Assembly: GCA_037833965.1 (NCBI GenBank)
Contig: AP031353.1
Coordinates: forward strand, 12,092,501 to 12,156,500
From: Marchantia polymorpha subsp. ruderalis
Lineage: Eukaryota > Streptophyta > Marchantiopsida > Marchantiales > Marchantiaceae
Length of the DNA stretch: 64,000 nucleotides
Direction of reading: 5' to 3'
Positions 12,567-26,100 of this stretch are shown piece after piece (positions within the stretch are counted from its first letter, which is position 1; every line of letters starts with the position of its first letter). Under the pieces are notes generated by a model. That model was not told the origin of the DNA. It was given only the letters and a program-made list of their open reading frames with translations, and ran no database searches. A program made the position numbers and the translations under genes.

Positions 12567-13112
12567 TTAATTAAAATGTTTACAATGCATGATGACCTCA
12601 AATGACAGATCCATTAAGAAAGATCTGTACTCATCTTTCTTCCAACTAATTAAAGAAAAATCACTCTCCACGCGCGTTGTACCAAGATATACACTATCAC
12701 ATCCTCTAGCAAACGTGCACAGTTTGGGAAATCTATGTTCAAGATCACTCCATGCTTCATAAATATCTACAGATTCCGACATTTGATCCATTGTGTCATG
12801 AAGTATAACTTCTTTTTGATAAGCAATACTCGATTCTTTGTAATCTCGTTCCAAGGAATCAATGTAGTCGTTGATGAATTTCTTCTCAAGTCGAATTCAA
12901 AATCTAATGATCAGGTCCACGAAGCTTGATGCATGCATGATCACAATTTCACAAGGAAGACATGGGGCTAAAGATGTTGCATGTGCATTGTTACTATCTC
13001 TTTCAAACTGCAAAATTCTAGCTGCAAGATTAACTATTAGATTTCCAACAAAACAAACCACAACATCCTTATCAACTTGACACAAGCTATTAGTTAACAT
13101 TGCAATTAACAA
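12567..13112 (-). pseudogene. hAT-type transposase C-terminal remnant
   Basis: Two minus-strand frames (13112-12897 and 12854-12567) read as consecutive parts of one decayed protein. The second includes FPKLCTFARGCDSVYLG, then SDFSLISWKKDEYRSFL and a Leu/His-rich end. This resembles the C-terminal dimerisation region of hAT transposases and of genes derived from them (pattern: W..L....P.L..FAR, then S.E..FS). The first frame has QFERDSNNAHATSLAP, like the linker upstream of that region. A stop and frameshift separate the halves and no N-terminal zinc finger or catalytic region is seen, so this is a fragment. The family call rests on motif memory alone. Confidence 0.5.
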
Positions 13113-13164
13113 ATCATACCCTCGAACAAAGTGTAGAACAACATTCTTTACAATCTTGTAAAAT

Positions 13165-13680
13165 TTGTTACAACATCACATGTATTCATCTTGTTTCTTA
13201 AATAACAATTTAGAAAATGATAATTCCATCCCAATCACATCCCAAAGACAAGAGATGAATTTAGAGAAAGTAGTTTCATGTTGTGTGACTAAGAACGTAG
13301 AATGCTGCGTGGTTACAAATAGAATGTCAATTTCTGTAACTATTGAGATCAATGAAAGTAAAGCAATCCATCATATGACAATAGATTTCAAATCAAATCT
13401 AGTCGTTAAGAATGACGTTGTCAATCTTTGTTGTGATAGCTAGAGTGATTTACATTTGGTTGCAAATGAATGAATGTACAACAAAGTAAAGCATATGGAC
13501 ATCAAGTATCATTTTATCAAACATGCAATTTTGATAAAAGTAATGAGCTTAATATATAATCAATTTAGCTGATGTGTTTATCAAAATTATTTGTTTGGAG
13601 AGTTTTAGGCGATATTGTGCTACTATGGAAGTTTAGCATAAGAAGTACAAGTAGAATTTACTAGCATTTTTTCAATACTT
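13165..13680 (+). pseudogene. Copia RNase H / pol C-terminus remnant
   Basis: The open frame 13165-13443 ends in CCDS. Around 13425-13560 the plus strand reads, across stops, fragments like MYNKVKHMDIKYHFIKH, which is the conserved C-terminal block of Copia RNase H (usually K-H-I-D-x-K-Y-H-F). About 45 bases later comes CLESFRRY, like the very end of Copia pol. The same region is found again, in similar form, at 32.64-32.85 kb. The copy is old and heavily mutated. Confidence 0.5.
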
Positions 13681-13699
13681 CTTTGTTTTTTAAATTGAT

Positions 13700-16600
13700 C
13701 ATTTTTTTATACAGCTTACTTGTAGTTAACTTTAGTTATAAAAAGTGGCATTTTGCTAGATATTTTATAAAATGTTCCACATAGTGAATATATAAGTTTC
13801 CAATGTCCATGCTTACTTAACATGAGTTATGGAAATGATTGTTGGACTTAATTCTTACTTTAATTAACTTCTCATGTAGCAAACTATTGTTAGTTGGCAT
13901 TATGATATTTCAACCTATGGTCTCTATTTTGTACTTCCACTATTCATTGCATTTGCATGTTTGGCTTTTCGTGAATGTAGCCTTGATTCTTGGATGAATC
14001 ACATATTATTTCATATAATTTTTCATGTCGTGTGTGATGTTTCTATTTACATATTGTTAATATTTGAATGACTTTATATATGAGTGAGTTATCAATAAAT
14101 TGCTATAACATAAATATTATGCTTACAATTCAAAACTTCACTTATACAAATATAGTTGCAAGCATCACATTTACAAGCTAGATATTGATTATTATGGTTT
14201 TAACATGTATTTAAGACTAAAATAATTTTTAGTCAAATGATGTGCACTTATTGAATATGGAAAATTATTTTAAGTTTTTAATATACAAAATATAGATATT
14301 TATTTTAAACAATTTTTTATTAATAATATCAAAAAATTCATAGATAAATAATAAATTGCATGATAAAAAACATTGATATCACAAAAAATTTGTAATTTTA
14401 TATGAATGAAAATTATATCAGATTACAATCGCAAAAACACATTCTAAATATAAATATTATGTAAATCATCACTTATGATTATATATAAGTTACACAACAA
14501 GAAATATTAAAATAAATTTTTTTGTCAATAAGTCATATCATTCATATAATGGCATACCAATCAAGTTAATTATAATTAATTTATTAACTCAAATTAACCA
14601 ATTCAAATAGACTTCAAATAATATCTCTTTGATTCACATCATGAAAGTTGATGAATAATCTATTAAAAATTTAAATTATATTTCTTTGTAAATCAAAACT
14701 AAGTAGAATTAAGTTTGAATCAAAAAATGATGACATAAAATTATTTTTACAAACAATAAAACTATAAAAAATTCAAATTTCATTATTTTTGGCAAAATTT
14801 AAACGATAAATAATAAATTATAAATTTTTGTTGAGTAATATATAAAATCAAAGTATCAACTACATTGAATTTATAATTAATCATGACTAGCTCAAATTTG
14901 TTATCCAAAATTGCATTCATGAAAAGTGATATCTTAAGGCAATGTATTATTCTTCACATTTCATCATATTATTTACTTTTAGATTTGATGTGTTTAAATC
15001 ATCACACTTTAAACAATAATATAGATTTCAATACGTTCTTAGTCAAAAGTTCATTCAATCAATAGACTTCTTTGACATTTATATTGTTGTTACATATTTA
15101 ATTTTTTTAATTAATGAACTATGCATTTATGTAAATTAGATAGTCAATGAATGATAAATACAAAATGATTGATGAATGATAAAATTAAAGATTCATATTT
15201 TAATAAATTTGTTATAAAATTGAATTGATTCATTATAATCATTTACTTAATATAATAGATATTTGATCATATATAATGAATTATTGAATTTTAACATTGT
15301 AATACTTATTGCTATCAAATCACATAAAAATCACTTCAAATCATTTCATTCAATCTTTAGAGTGTTGGATTTATGAATTCCCATTATCTTTGCTACTTTT
15401 AAACTCTAATGTTCATTCTTTAGTCCACAAGTACAAATAACGAACATTCAGTTCATGAGACACAACCAAAGAGTTGATAAAATTTCATATTGGTATTTTT
15501 CAATCAATTTTTCCAACTATAACAAATTGAGCGAGCCAAAATCGTTAATTGCATTTGCATCGGCAGAATTTTGATTATATATATATATATATATATATAA
15601 TCACTGTAGATATTGAAAGATTGATAGAGTACTTATCCATGCTCTCCTCAACTCAAAACTTCAAGCATGATTGTACTTACTAAATCAATTTTACTCTCTC
15701 ACTTTGAAATCGATTGTTACAATATTTTTCAAAAAATCATCAAGAACACAAAAACATACAAAGAACACGAACAAATTAAAACTCTAATACAAGCATAAAC
15801 TATTTTTTCAAGACATTTATATGTGATTTTCCAACACAAACATATATAAATATTTTGACACATGAGTACGAGTTTTGTCACTACAAGCTAACTAGTGACA
15901 AAACTTAAATTCAAATTTTCCAGGGTGACAACAATGCGAAAAATCCTGACTATGGTTATATTCTCTAATTTTAAAAAGACATATGTTAAATACTCACAAT
16001 CTCATACTAAAATTATTTTTTTTCTACTACTTATAAATCATCATGAACCATCAAGCAACCTCATCAATTTGTTAATTGTAACTCTATTGATTTAGACTAC
16101 AACAAATTTGGGATAATTTTTTCTATACATGTTCTAATATTTCATAAACACATGCATTTTGTGCCAATGCAAATGAATTTCCCTTCAAGAATTTACTCTA
16201 CATCATTGACTCATAATATACTCCTTGAAAACTAGTGCAATTAAAAGCAAAAGATTTTGATGATGTAACATCAAACATTATAGAATTATTATATTTACAA
16301 ACTACATACATCCATCTAACATAAAATAACTAGGTTAATATTGGAATCTACTTTTTTAATATTACAACATATTGATTTTAATATCATGATTTATGTCATT
16401 CAAAATTTTGTTTGGCTATTTCATATAATTAAAAATACTAAATAACTTGACTTACAATGACAAAACTAATAAAAAAAAGTAAAAAAACATCATAAATGCT
16501 AAAAATCAAAATATATTAATGAATATGAATAAAAAAATGAAAATTTAATTCATCCACAATGCCTTTGCACAAAATCATAATAAAAAAATAAAAGAATAAA

Positions 16601-18700
16601 TAAATATTCTTATTGCAAAAAATTCAAGTTAATTTTGAATTATTGCACTAATGTATAATAATGTTTTTTTATGTCAATTATATATATAATTATGATTTAT
16701 AATATATTTTGCTTATTTCTCTTTTGTAAAATTAGAAAAAATCAACAAAATATTAAACAAAATTTTAAAACTATACAAAATACATTTTTTGCAAAATTTA
16801 TGATACATGATTGAATTCAGTTTAATTTGTACACATCTTAAATTTTAAATTTTTTATTATTTAAGGATGCATACTTTTTGATGCATTTGCATGCATCATC
16901 CTCCATAATTATATCATGCTCATGAATTTTTATTTTTGATAAAAACGTATGATCAAGTTTTTTATAAGATATATAGTAGATTACGAGCATTACAGAATTT
17001 CATAATGATATAGGAACATTTTTTGAATCTTTCCAAAGTTATATACATCACATGAGCAATGAATTTGATAGTTTAAAAAATAAAATTCAAATTCTGCATA
17101 AAATGCAAAGAGGTTTGTTAACATGGATCTAATAAAATGAAATGAAGTTAAATGCATTGTATCAATGGAGTTTATCTCACATGCAAACAAGAATATTAGA
17201 TCTGAATCATAAATAAATAAATAAATAAATATAATTTTGATACATGATAGTAGAGTCATTTGTTACATGCATTTTTTAATAAAAAATGAAAAAAATACAT
17301 TATATCATATTATAATGAAATTGATTTTTTTAACATAAAGATCGTCATCGAAGATATGAAAAACTATTCATTTTATTTTGCTTTATTCATTATTTAGTTT
17401 TATGTATTGAGAATGAGGAAAGCAAGGTTAAAATAATATAGAAAAGAGTTAAAAAATATATTGAGCATGAAAAATTATAAGTTTCAATATTTATTGTGAA
17501 CAATTATTTACTCAGTGATGTAAGTGGTTAGTGGATGAAAACTCTGCAATTTATGATATGAAAATGAAACACATAGTTTCATCATATTGTTATATATATT
17601 CAAATGTACATTGAATGCATTAAGAAAGATATAAATGTAAACATATTTATTTTCAGCTGTTGGACAGGTTAAATTCTCATTAATCATTCCAAATAAAAAT
17701 GTTTAAATATATTACGATTTACTGAAAAAAATAATGAAGACATTTTTTATAAAATGTTTTGAATTTAAATAATTGAATAATCAATCTCCTCTTTTGATAT
17801 AAAATTCATTCAAGTTTTATTTTTTTCACTTCCATTTTACGAAATGTAAGATTATGACTAAATAAAGTGTTAAGCAATTTTGTAAACTTTCTTCTAATTT
17901 ATTTAATGCTTATTTTTTTGTTGATTTATCCATGAAATCAATTTATTTGATAAAAATTGTTCTGGTTTGATATTGTGTGCGAGTGAACTATCAATTTTCA
18001 TAGCTGCCTTTTTTTTAATTGAAATTCAAAAGAGAAGGTTAAATAAGTTAATTTATCAATAACAAAAACAATAATTAATTATTGTAAGTGACTGCAAAAA
18101 ATAGACGTTGAAATTGTTTGAGAGTTGTCAATATATACATATTATCTCAATAAGCATTAACAATGATCTCTTCTTAGATACTGCAAAAGTTCCAATTTGC
18201 TTCTTCAAATTGGTTCATAGATATGAATATGAATACAGGCATATTTTTCTTCAAATATTAGATATTTTTGCAAGTATACTTGTGTTTTTAGAGAGATTTG
18301 TTGTGTATGAGAAGAATTAAAAAAATAGATTGAAAGAGAAGGATATTTGTTGCACTTACTGCACGTGTTTAAGTACGTAATGGTGTTAATATCTCTCCAT
18401 ATAAATGATATAAATGAATATTTTTCACACGAAAAAATATTAACATAAATAACCATCGGCTAGTCCAACGTACAAGTATTTGAAAGTTTCCAGATAAATA
18501 TAGATTCCCCAAAAAGGCCATGTCAACATGTTGGACTACCAACGAGATGTCAATGAAAACAAATTGACTAAAAAAAGTCTGGACAATAAGAGAAGGTAAA
18601 TGTACGCATAGAGACTAGTATTGCATCTTCTCACAAATTTGTTCACATAAAATAAATCTTGGTCTAAATGTCTCAAAATATCTCAACCGCATAAGAACAA
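13700..18700. other. Very A+T-rich gene-free block
   Basis: About 5 kb of strongly A+T-rich sequence with only short random frames. Simple repeats occur within it: an uninterrupted TA run near 15573-15600 and an AAAT/ATAA run at about 17211-17231. The composition and the Copia remnant at its left edge suggest decayed retrotransposon sequence. No gene, RNA gene or intact repeat is seen. Confidence 0.5.
15572..15601. repeat. TA dinucleotide microsatellite
   Basis: About 13 uninterrupted TA units are flanked by GAT and ATC, so the whole run is self-complementary. It is an ordinary simple repeat in an A+T-rich block. Confidence 0.9.
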
Positions 18701-19614
18701 GAGGGAATACTTGTTTTGTTAGTTCTCCTGCAGGATTGATAAGGAACGTGCATTCTTACATTCACTTGAACGGAAGGTTTTACTTACGCGATGTGGATGC
18801 AGACGTAGTAAAACTTTCGAGATAGGGAGTGATGTAAAATGCAAGTCTACATCATCGAGGGTTTACTTGCGGGAAAAGCCACCACGATTGGGAAAAATTG
18901 AAATGTAGCCACCTGCCGAGATTGTGGCAGCGGTTGGAGCTCCGTGAAAATGCAATGGGGACGTGCATGAGACTTGGACGAGGCGCATTCAGAACGGGTG
19001 GCTCAAGCCGCCAGTGTGCAGGACTGAGGTCGGGGTGGGTGTGATCACCCCCGCCTTTTCGCAAAATGAGATAAACACCAACCACGTGAGAGTTTCTGAC
19101 TGTGGTACGTACGTACCGTGGAGGATTACGTACTATACACAATACGATACGTTCGTCGTCCGGGCCGTGGCGAGCGCAGTCCGGACCCCGGAGCCCGGAG
19201 CCGCTCGAGAGCTTCGGTAGTTCCATGTTTCCCCTCGGGGAATGATCATACCATACTATCGTATCTCTTGCGGCCCATTGTGTCTTTGGCGTGCATGAGC
19301 GGGTGAAGGTCAGAAGGAGGAGCCGAGCACTCTTCGGTCACCGCCTCATTACTAACTCCATCTGGTCCATCTCCCACACCTGCCTTGCCCCCGCCCCTCC
19401 CTTCCTCCTCCGCACGCTCCTTCAGTATGTGTCATTTCTCGAACGTGGTCCAGTCTGATATCTGATTTCTGACTTCTGGCGCCGGAGCTTGAAGTGCTGC
19501 ATGTGGCCGATGACTTTTCCCCCCTGCGTGACGTAATTTCTGCTGTCGCTCGGGCTTTTGATCCGGAAGATCGGGCTTCGAAGTCATTACAGTCTTTGCC
19601 TTCGACGCGAGGGG
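18700..19614 (+). promoter_or_regulatory. Upstream region of the cyclin-L gene
   Basis: Composition changes here from A+T-rich to G+C-richer DNA as the cyclin-L gene approaches, consistent with a promoter and 5' UTR. Short open frames on both strands (for example minus 19226-18852) overlap each other and give no recognisable protein. A sharp TATA box was not identified, so the start of transcription cannot be placed. Confidence 0.4.
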
Positions 19615-22600
19615 ATGATTTACACCGCTCTCGATACTTTCTACCTCACGAATGAGCAAATTCAAAATTCGCCATCCCGGAAGGAAGGCGTTGATGAGGA
19701 GACGGAGGCAAGTCTCCGTCTCTATGGCTGTGATATGATACAGGAAGCTGGCATCTTTTTGAGATTGTATCCTTTGAAGTTTGCCTCCAAAAAGAGGAAG
19801 TTCACCTTTGTGTCTCACAGGGTCGATTGCAGTGTTCCGAGCACATGTGTTCGGGTTATTAATTGTTCGGGTCTAAATTAGGTTCGGGATTACGAATTCA
19901 TAGCTGGGGTTGAGACTCAAATCATGTGCCCGTCTGTTTACTCTAGGGCTTAGGTTGTTCATGTGTCTTGGGGCTATGTGTTGTTGTTAGCTCGGATGGG
20001 GACTTATTTACTCGTACAGGAGGAATCCGTTTGGCTTGTCTTATTCAATTTAGGCTTACACACACGAATTTGGTAGAACTGTCTAAGTCTGAATGCATTC
20101 TGCTGGTGTTTTCCATTGATTTAGGGCATCGCACCTTCCATTGTGTCGTATTTTGTCCGTTGTTAGGGTTTTTGTCTTCCTTGACCGTGCATACTCGCAG
20201 GCCACAAGCTGTTATGGCCACCGGACAAGTGTTGTTTCATCGTTTTTACTGCAAGAAGTCGTTTGCGCGATTCAATGTGAAGGTCTGTGATCTGATGTGT
20301 TCATTCCTTTACCGTAACGAGTATCCCGAAACTTGTATAGTTTATTGGACGATAAGTCTAAATTTGTCCTTCCTTTGACGTCTCTGTTGTGATTTCTTCA
20401 AGTTTCGAACTTTGTTGACTAAGTGGTTGCTTCCTGGCTTGATTTTTTGCATGCAGAGGGTAGGTGCTAGTTGCTTGTGGTTGGCAGCAAAGCTCGAGGA
20501 AAGTCCTCGAAAAATTCGTGATGTTTTGAATGTTTTTCACCGCATGGAACGTCGGAGAGAAAATTTACCGTTGGACTTGTTGGATCATTTTTCCAAGGTA
20601 CGCCGACTATGCTTTACTTTTGTACGTGCTTGTCGTCTCATGCCTTCAGGTAGTCTTGACAAAATTATGTACTCAATCCTGCTAAAGAATCGCCTCCTTA
20701 GTCCTGTCGGAGGTCATTTTGTATGGAGCAGTGTGATGTATTTCTTTCCTCGCTCTATGTGTAGTATTCTCTTCAAAAGCCGGAGAAGAAGAGGTGGTTT
20801 AAGTTTTCTCTTCTCTCTCCTCACTCTCCACTCTCACCATTGCAGGGCCTTTTAATGCCAAAAACTTGCATGTTTTTGGAGGTGTTGTGATTTGTCAATT
20901 TACAGTTGTAATGTTTTCTTGCAGAAGTACGAAGAAATGAAAACCGACTTGATTACCACTGAGCGTCATCTTTTGAAGGAGATGGGGTTCATTTGTCATG
21001 TGGAGCACCCTCACAAATTTATCATCAACTATCTATCTCAGTTGGAAGCAGGAGAGCTTATGCAAGAAGCCTGGAATATGGCAAATGACAGGTGAATGAG
21101 TTGAGAATTTATTCTGCTTTTTGTTGCGCTGCATCTCACGAATGAGGAACACATTGAACGCCTAGAATCGAGTGTGAAAGGGAAGGTAATGTGTAGTTTT
21201 TACTTCTTACAGGGAATCAGCGAAAGCTATAAGATTTTCTAACATTAAGCTCTGTCAGAAGTCTGATGAGTAGTTATTATGTTTTTCTACAGCTTGCGGA
21301 CAACTCTTTGTGTTCGATTCAAGAGCGAGGTTGTGGCTTGTGGAGTTGTTTATGCTGCTGCGCGGAGGAATTTAGTGGCGTTGCCCGAAAATCCACCGTG
21401 GTGGGAAGCATTTGACGCTCAAAAGCCGGATATCGATGAAGTCTGTCGGGTTCTAGCTAATCTTTACCAGCAACCAAGGCCTAGGTACATAGAAGTTGGA
21501 AAAGATTCTAGGCCTTTTGTATTGACAAGTCGAGCTTGGGACCCCCCGCCATCAGATGTTCAGGCAAGTACTTTACATCCTCAGAACCTAGTCTTTGTTG
21601 TTGTGTCCATAATATGTATCTTTGACTTTCCGTTGTTTTTCTCCCCTTTTAAATTTCTCGTTTTGGCTCCCTCTTCTTGTGAAGTAGTCTTGTAAACCTA
21701 GCAGCCTGGACAGATATTGCGTGTTTGGACGATTTCTCGCTGGGTCAAGCGTGAGTTCTTGATTCTGATTGAAATCGCGAGCACAGACTTTTGAATCTTA
21801 AAGTAATTTGCTTCCACTCTAGCGATACAGTTGTTGGGACTTTTTTATGGTGCAAGGAATTGTGAATAGCCACCTAGGATGTTATTCTAGAGCGTATTGC
21901 CGACCTCGATTTGATGCCTCATCATAATCTCCGGTGGCTTATATTTATATATATGTTAACGATATATGTACAACATTCTGGCTTGTTATCTCTTACTTTC
22001 TTTCCGCATAGGTTATTTAATGGCATTGTAGTGGACTGTTTGGTAGTGTACAGTGATAGATTTGGGTAGAGCTGTTTGTAGTCTAGGTCTTCAAAGGCTT
22101 GACGATGAAATTGTTGCTTTTTTTTTCCACAGGACGGAACCAAACAGACCTCCATATCGCTCACCTTGAACTGTATTGTGTATTCGAAGTTTACATTGCT
22201 AGATTGATGCTGATATGTTTCTTCTTTATTTCGATTGCGGATTACTCGTATTGCAGGAAAGCTTGCTCAAGACAGCTGCAGTAGCCGCAGGCAATGGAGC
22301 CGTTTCTGTACCCGTACCTCCAACCACCTCAGGTGTTGATGGTCCGCCGATTATTGAAGCCGCGGTCACCAAAGTTCTTATTGAGAGGAAAAACGTCGCC
22401 ACGAAGGACGCGAGGAAGCCTGCTGACGAGGCTCAAATACCTACTACGAATGGTGATGCCAGGGACCACGCTACTACGGGGAAGGCAAAGCAGTTAAACG
22501 ACAGAGATGATGGAGGCGTGGAGAAAAGTAGGGATAAAGAACGTGATAGAGGTGCCGAACGTGATCGTGACAGAGATCGAGATTGGGACCGCGACAGAGA

Positions 22601-23172
22601 AAGGGACCGAGACAGGGCTCGGGAACGAGAAAGAGAAAGGGATAGGGATAAAGAGAGGGAACGGTTGAAGGAAAGAGATTATCGAATCAAGGACAGGAGT
22701 AGGGATTCTGGTAAGGAGCTTTTTTTCTGTTCATATATACAATTTGGAGCTGGAATTTGAATTCTGTTGCTTTTAGGACATGTGGACTTTGGCTCTACCA
22801 TGTCCGCGGAACATTATTGTTGAGTTCGTGTTGTGAGAAAGACCGAAGATGTCTCTTGCACATCAGGTACTTCTCTTAGGTGGAAGTGGACTAACACTAT
22901 CATTCGTTCCATGTGCAGCAGGTCATTCAGACAAATCACGACACCATTCGTCGTCTAGAGGTATGTACAATTCGATTGCATTTTCCAAGTTGTCCACACT
23001 TTCCTGAAAGCTGCAAATTACGGATCCAGGGCTGCTGAAATTTCTTTATAGTTTTGGGAGAAGTTTTGTGGCCTTATTCGTCTTTTTGTTCGCAGAGCGG
23101 GACTTTCAAAATGCTCATCCAGTGACGCGAGATAAGGAAAGGCATCGGCATCGGCATCACCCGTACGCATGA
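19615..23172 (+). CDS. CYCL1: Cyclin-L (RS-rich splicing-associated cyclin), eight exons
   Basis: Exons 19615-19766, 20201-20282, 20457-20597, 20925-21091, 21293-21563, 22257-22710, 22922-22960 and 23096-23172 join in frame to 460 residues. The start reads MIYTALDTFYLT, as in plant cyclin-L. Two cyclin folds span roughly residues 35-260, with blocks such as VMATGQVLFHRFYCKKS, GASCLWLAAKLEE, HRMERRRENLPL, EMGFICHVEHPHKFI and ACGVVYAAARR. From about residue 350 an Arg/Asp/Glu alternating region takes over, ending in His-rich sequence, as in the family's RS-like tail. L-type cyclins partner CDK11-type kinases in nuclear speckles and affect pre-mRNA splicing and transcription. Intron 5 uses a GC donor (CAG|GCAAGT at 21564), and exon 7 has a tandem CAGCAG acceptor at 22916-22921. 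The reading is complete and uninterrupted. The symbol is by homology. Confidence 0.96.
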
Positions 23173-26100
23173 TGGAGGATGAAACCGTAGATAATTGCAG
23201 TTTTTTATTGCATTAGTTGGAGCATTAAAGGATCTGGCCATTCAAGGGGGATCCTTGACTTGACCTCTAGCTGCATGTTTGCTTAGTGGCTGGCTCGCCG
23301 GTGTTTGACCCGGCTTATGCTTACCACTTACTTCCCTTGAGAATTGCTTGTAGGATATACTAATGTCTGCCAAGCAGCGAGAAGAGAGTGGTGGAACGGG
23401 ACTGGAGAGGATTTCGTGGCCACAAGCTAAAGATGGAGGGAGCCATTCATCAACCCCACGGTCGGTTTCTGGACTCACGTATCATCGTGTCACTGGATCA
23501 GTAGTTATGGTGTGGTGATTAGTTTGTGCCTGATTGTTGATCATTGGCCTGTACCAAAGAGTAACTTATTAAACTGAGAAAACACTCAGCAAGGTGGTCA
23601 GGTCTTCAGTCGGTCGATTCCAAGTACATCACCTCCACCTTTCCCGATGGGAGTAACAGATCTGATTGATTTGCAATGTTGGTGTATTACACCATCAAAT
23701 CTGATTCCTGTCACACATGAAAGTCTAGACAGGTTTCATTCAAAATCGGTGTTCAGCTGAGATTGTCTAGTCTGCAGACAAGAAACTGTTCTGCTGATTC
23801 CAGCAATGACCATGCCTTTCCATCTCCGAAGATTTTTTGTGGTTCCTGTTTATTCTCAGAGTTTTTGGTGAATTCGATATATGTTATTACTTTCGAACTT
23901 CCGCCTATCACCGGCTGTTTGGTCACTCTCTTTTATGGATGGTACTTATCTTTTGAAGGTTTGGGAAGGAGCTTGGTGCCGTGCAATTTACTAATCCAAA
24001 TGTGCATGCATGTGCACATTACTGTAGCAGCCCTTTGTTACAACGAAGCACATTGCTCACGGCGTGCATCCTCATTTCTAAGTTGGTGGTAAGTGCGGGA
24101 TGGCAGTTGTTGCTGCAATACCATCACTGCAGCAGGTACTCCTAACAGATCCCAGGTGCATGAGCTGTGGAAACAAATCTGCAATATGTGGGTTGCTCCT
24201 TCTTTTCCAAAATAATAGGAGCTAGTTGCAAATGTGTTATTTTTACCATTGTTCGCTTGAATGCTTCCGTCTCCAATTAGCAGTGGACTTGACCACTGAG
24301 GAGGCTATCCCCTTGGCTTCGTCATTCGTTAATCCCAGTAGTGTTCGGGTCAGTAAGTTAGTAAGGTCAGATCTTCGACGAGGCAACTGTTAGCATATAG
24401 ATATCAATCAATGAAGCCTAATCCCCTATGTGGTGTGCGATTTGAGAAAGAGAACGCATAAGTACACACGCTGTTTTGGTGGGGGCTATATATGAGCACT
24501 CGTACTAGTTGAGGTGGATGGCCGGCTCAACTGAGACAAACTACGTGGAGGTTTTGAGCGTGCAAGGATCTGCATCAGGATAAAGAAACAGGCAGGTATC
24601 CAGATGCAGGTTAGTCCACACAAGCTTCGTGAGTCCGCAGTGATCGTATTTATTGACTCACTCGAGTGTTTGTTAGCTTTTGCAATTCTTAAAGATGGCC
24701 GGGTGTGGGATCCTCAAGAAGCTTAAAGTTGTAAGAAAGGTGTTCTCTTGAGCTAGCTTTCTTCTGCGTACACAAGCCTTATTCTTGTCTTGCTCTTCAT
24801 TTGGAAACTTTGGAATGGATACCACTGAGTGTTCCCACAAGAATATGGCACATCTGGTCTACAGGAGAAGCGGCATCAAAAGAAAAAAGAAAGTCTTGAA
24901 ATGAAGGAATTATGATCATGTGCAGGATCTGATATGGTGGGGAGTCCGAAGGATGTTTGTCTGGGCAACCTTATAGATGATGTAAGCAACTTGGGGACTT
25001 GGCCAATGTCATGGGTTGTTTACATTTTGGCTGAAAAAGGTGTGCTTCATATGATGTGTCACCTCACTCTCCTGGCACAAGTCGCCAGTGTTCATCCCGT
25101 GCCCTCTGTGCATTAACTCTCCTTGTTTGCCATAAGTTTCAATGATTGCAATTAGCTTTATATGGAAAACGAACTGTAAGAGAAACTAAGTTGTCCTTAT
25201 TAAAGGTTACCAATGCTTGTTTATTTCTTCAGTGGAATAAAAGGAAAAGTTTGGCTTCAAATTGTGTGATAGCGAGATACGAGAGTTCCATCCGTGGAGT
25301 AGTGCTGTCTACTAGGTGTGTCACTCTATACGCAAGGCAGTGTAGTTTGATGACAATTTCTCCGAAGTAAGCAATTGCATTAGGGCACTGACGAGTATGT
25401 TTTTCTCTGAACGATTGTCATGAATGTGGAAACTTATCTTGGATTTGTTGGTCGAAGGTGGATGGAACCGAGTGTACGTGACCACATCAATACTTTTGTG
25501 TGTGATTGGAGTTTTGCATATTGGGTCTTGATGTAAAGTAGTCACAATTATGCAACCGATGAGCAGATTGTTAACTTGTCGATTGTTCAATCAAGCTTTG
25601 CGCCGTCTTAATCTTCTCTCTAGTTTCAGTTAGTTGTCCTCTGATATTGCGGTGATTGGAATCACGTTGCTGCAGTCATCATGTTGATCAAAAGGATAGC
25701 GAGACATTGGATAGTGTGTATATAGAAAGGTTTTCGGCCATGCTCCAAACCTGAGGACTACATATTAGAATGTTTGTGCAACTCCTGGGATGGCTGGACT
25801 TAGGCTTTTACGCTTTTGTCTTGTCATGATTTACAAAGTTATTTTGAAATCATCTTGGCCCTTCTAAGCTACATGGCTTGAACGTTGCAGTCTCGGTGTG
25901 AACAGAGATCTTACAGGACTTGCGGTGGAAAGAAGAGTAAGTACCGCCAAGACATGGTCTTAATATGATTCACACATTCGTGACATTTTCCGCTTAGAAA
26001 TGCTGCGGTAAAGTAGACATTACAAGAGAAGAGGATTCTATTGGTTGGGTGTATTTTCCATACAGTTCCACCGGCGTTACTTACATCTTCTTATAGTATA

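Noticed and set aside
18852..19226. Minus-strand open frame of 124 codons upstream of cyclin-L
   Set aside because: The plus strand is open over the same bases, and the region is the likely cyclin-L promoter. No recognisable protein.
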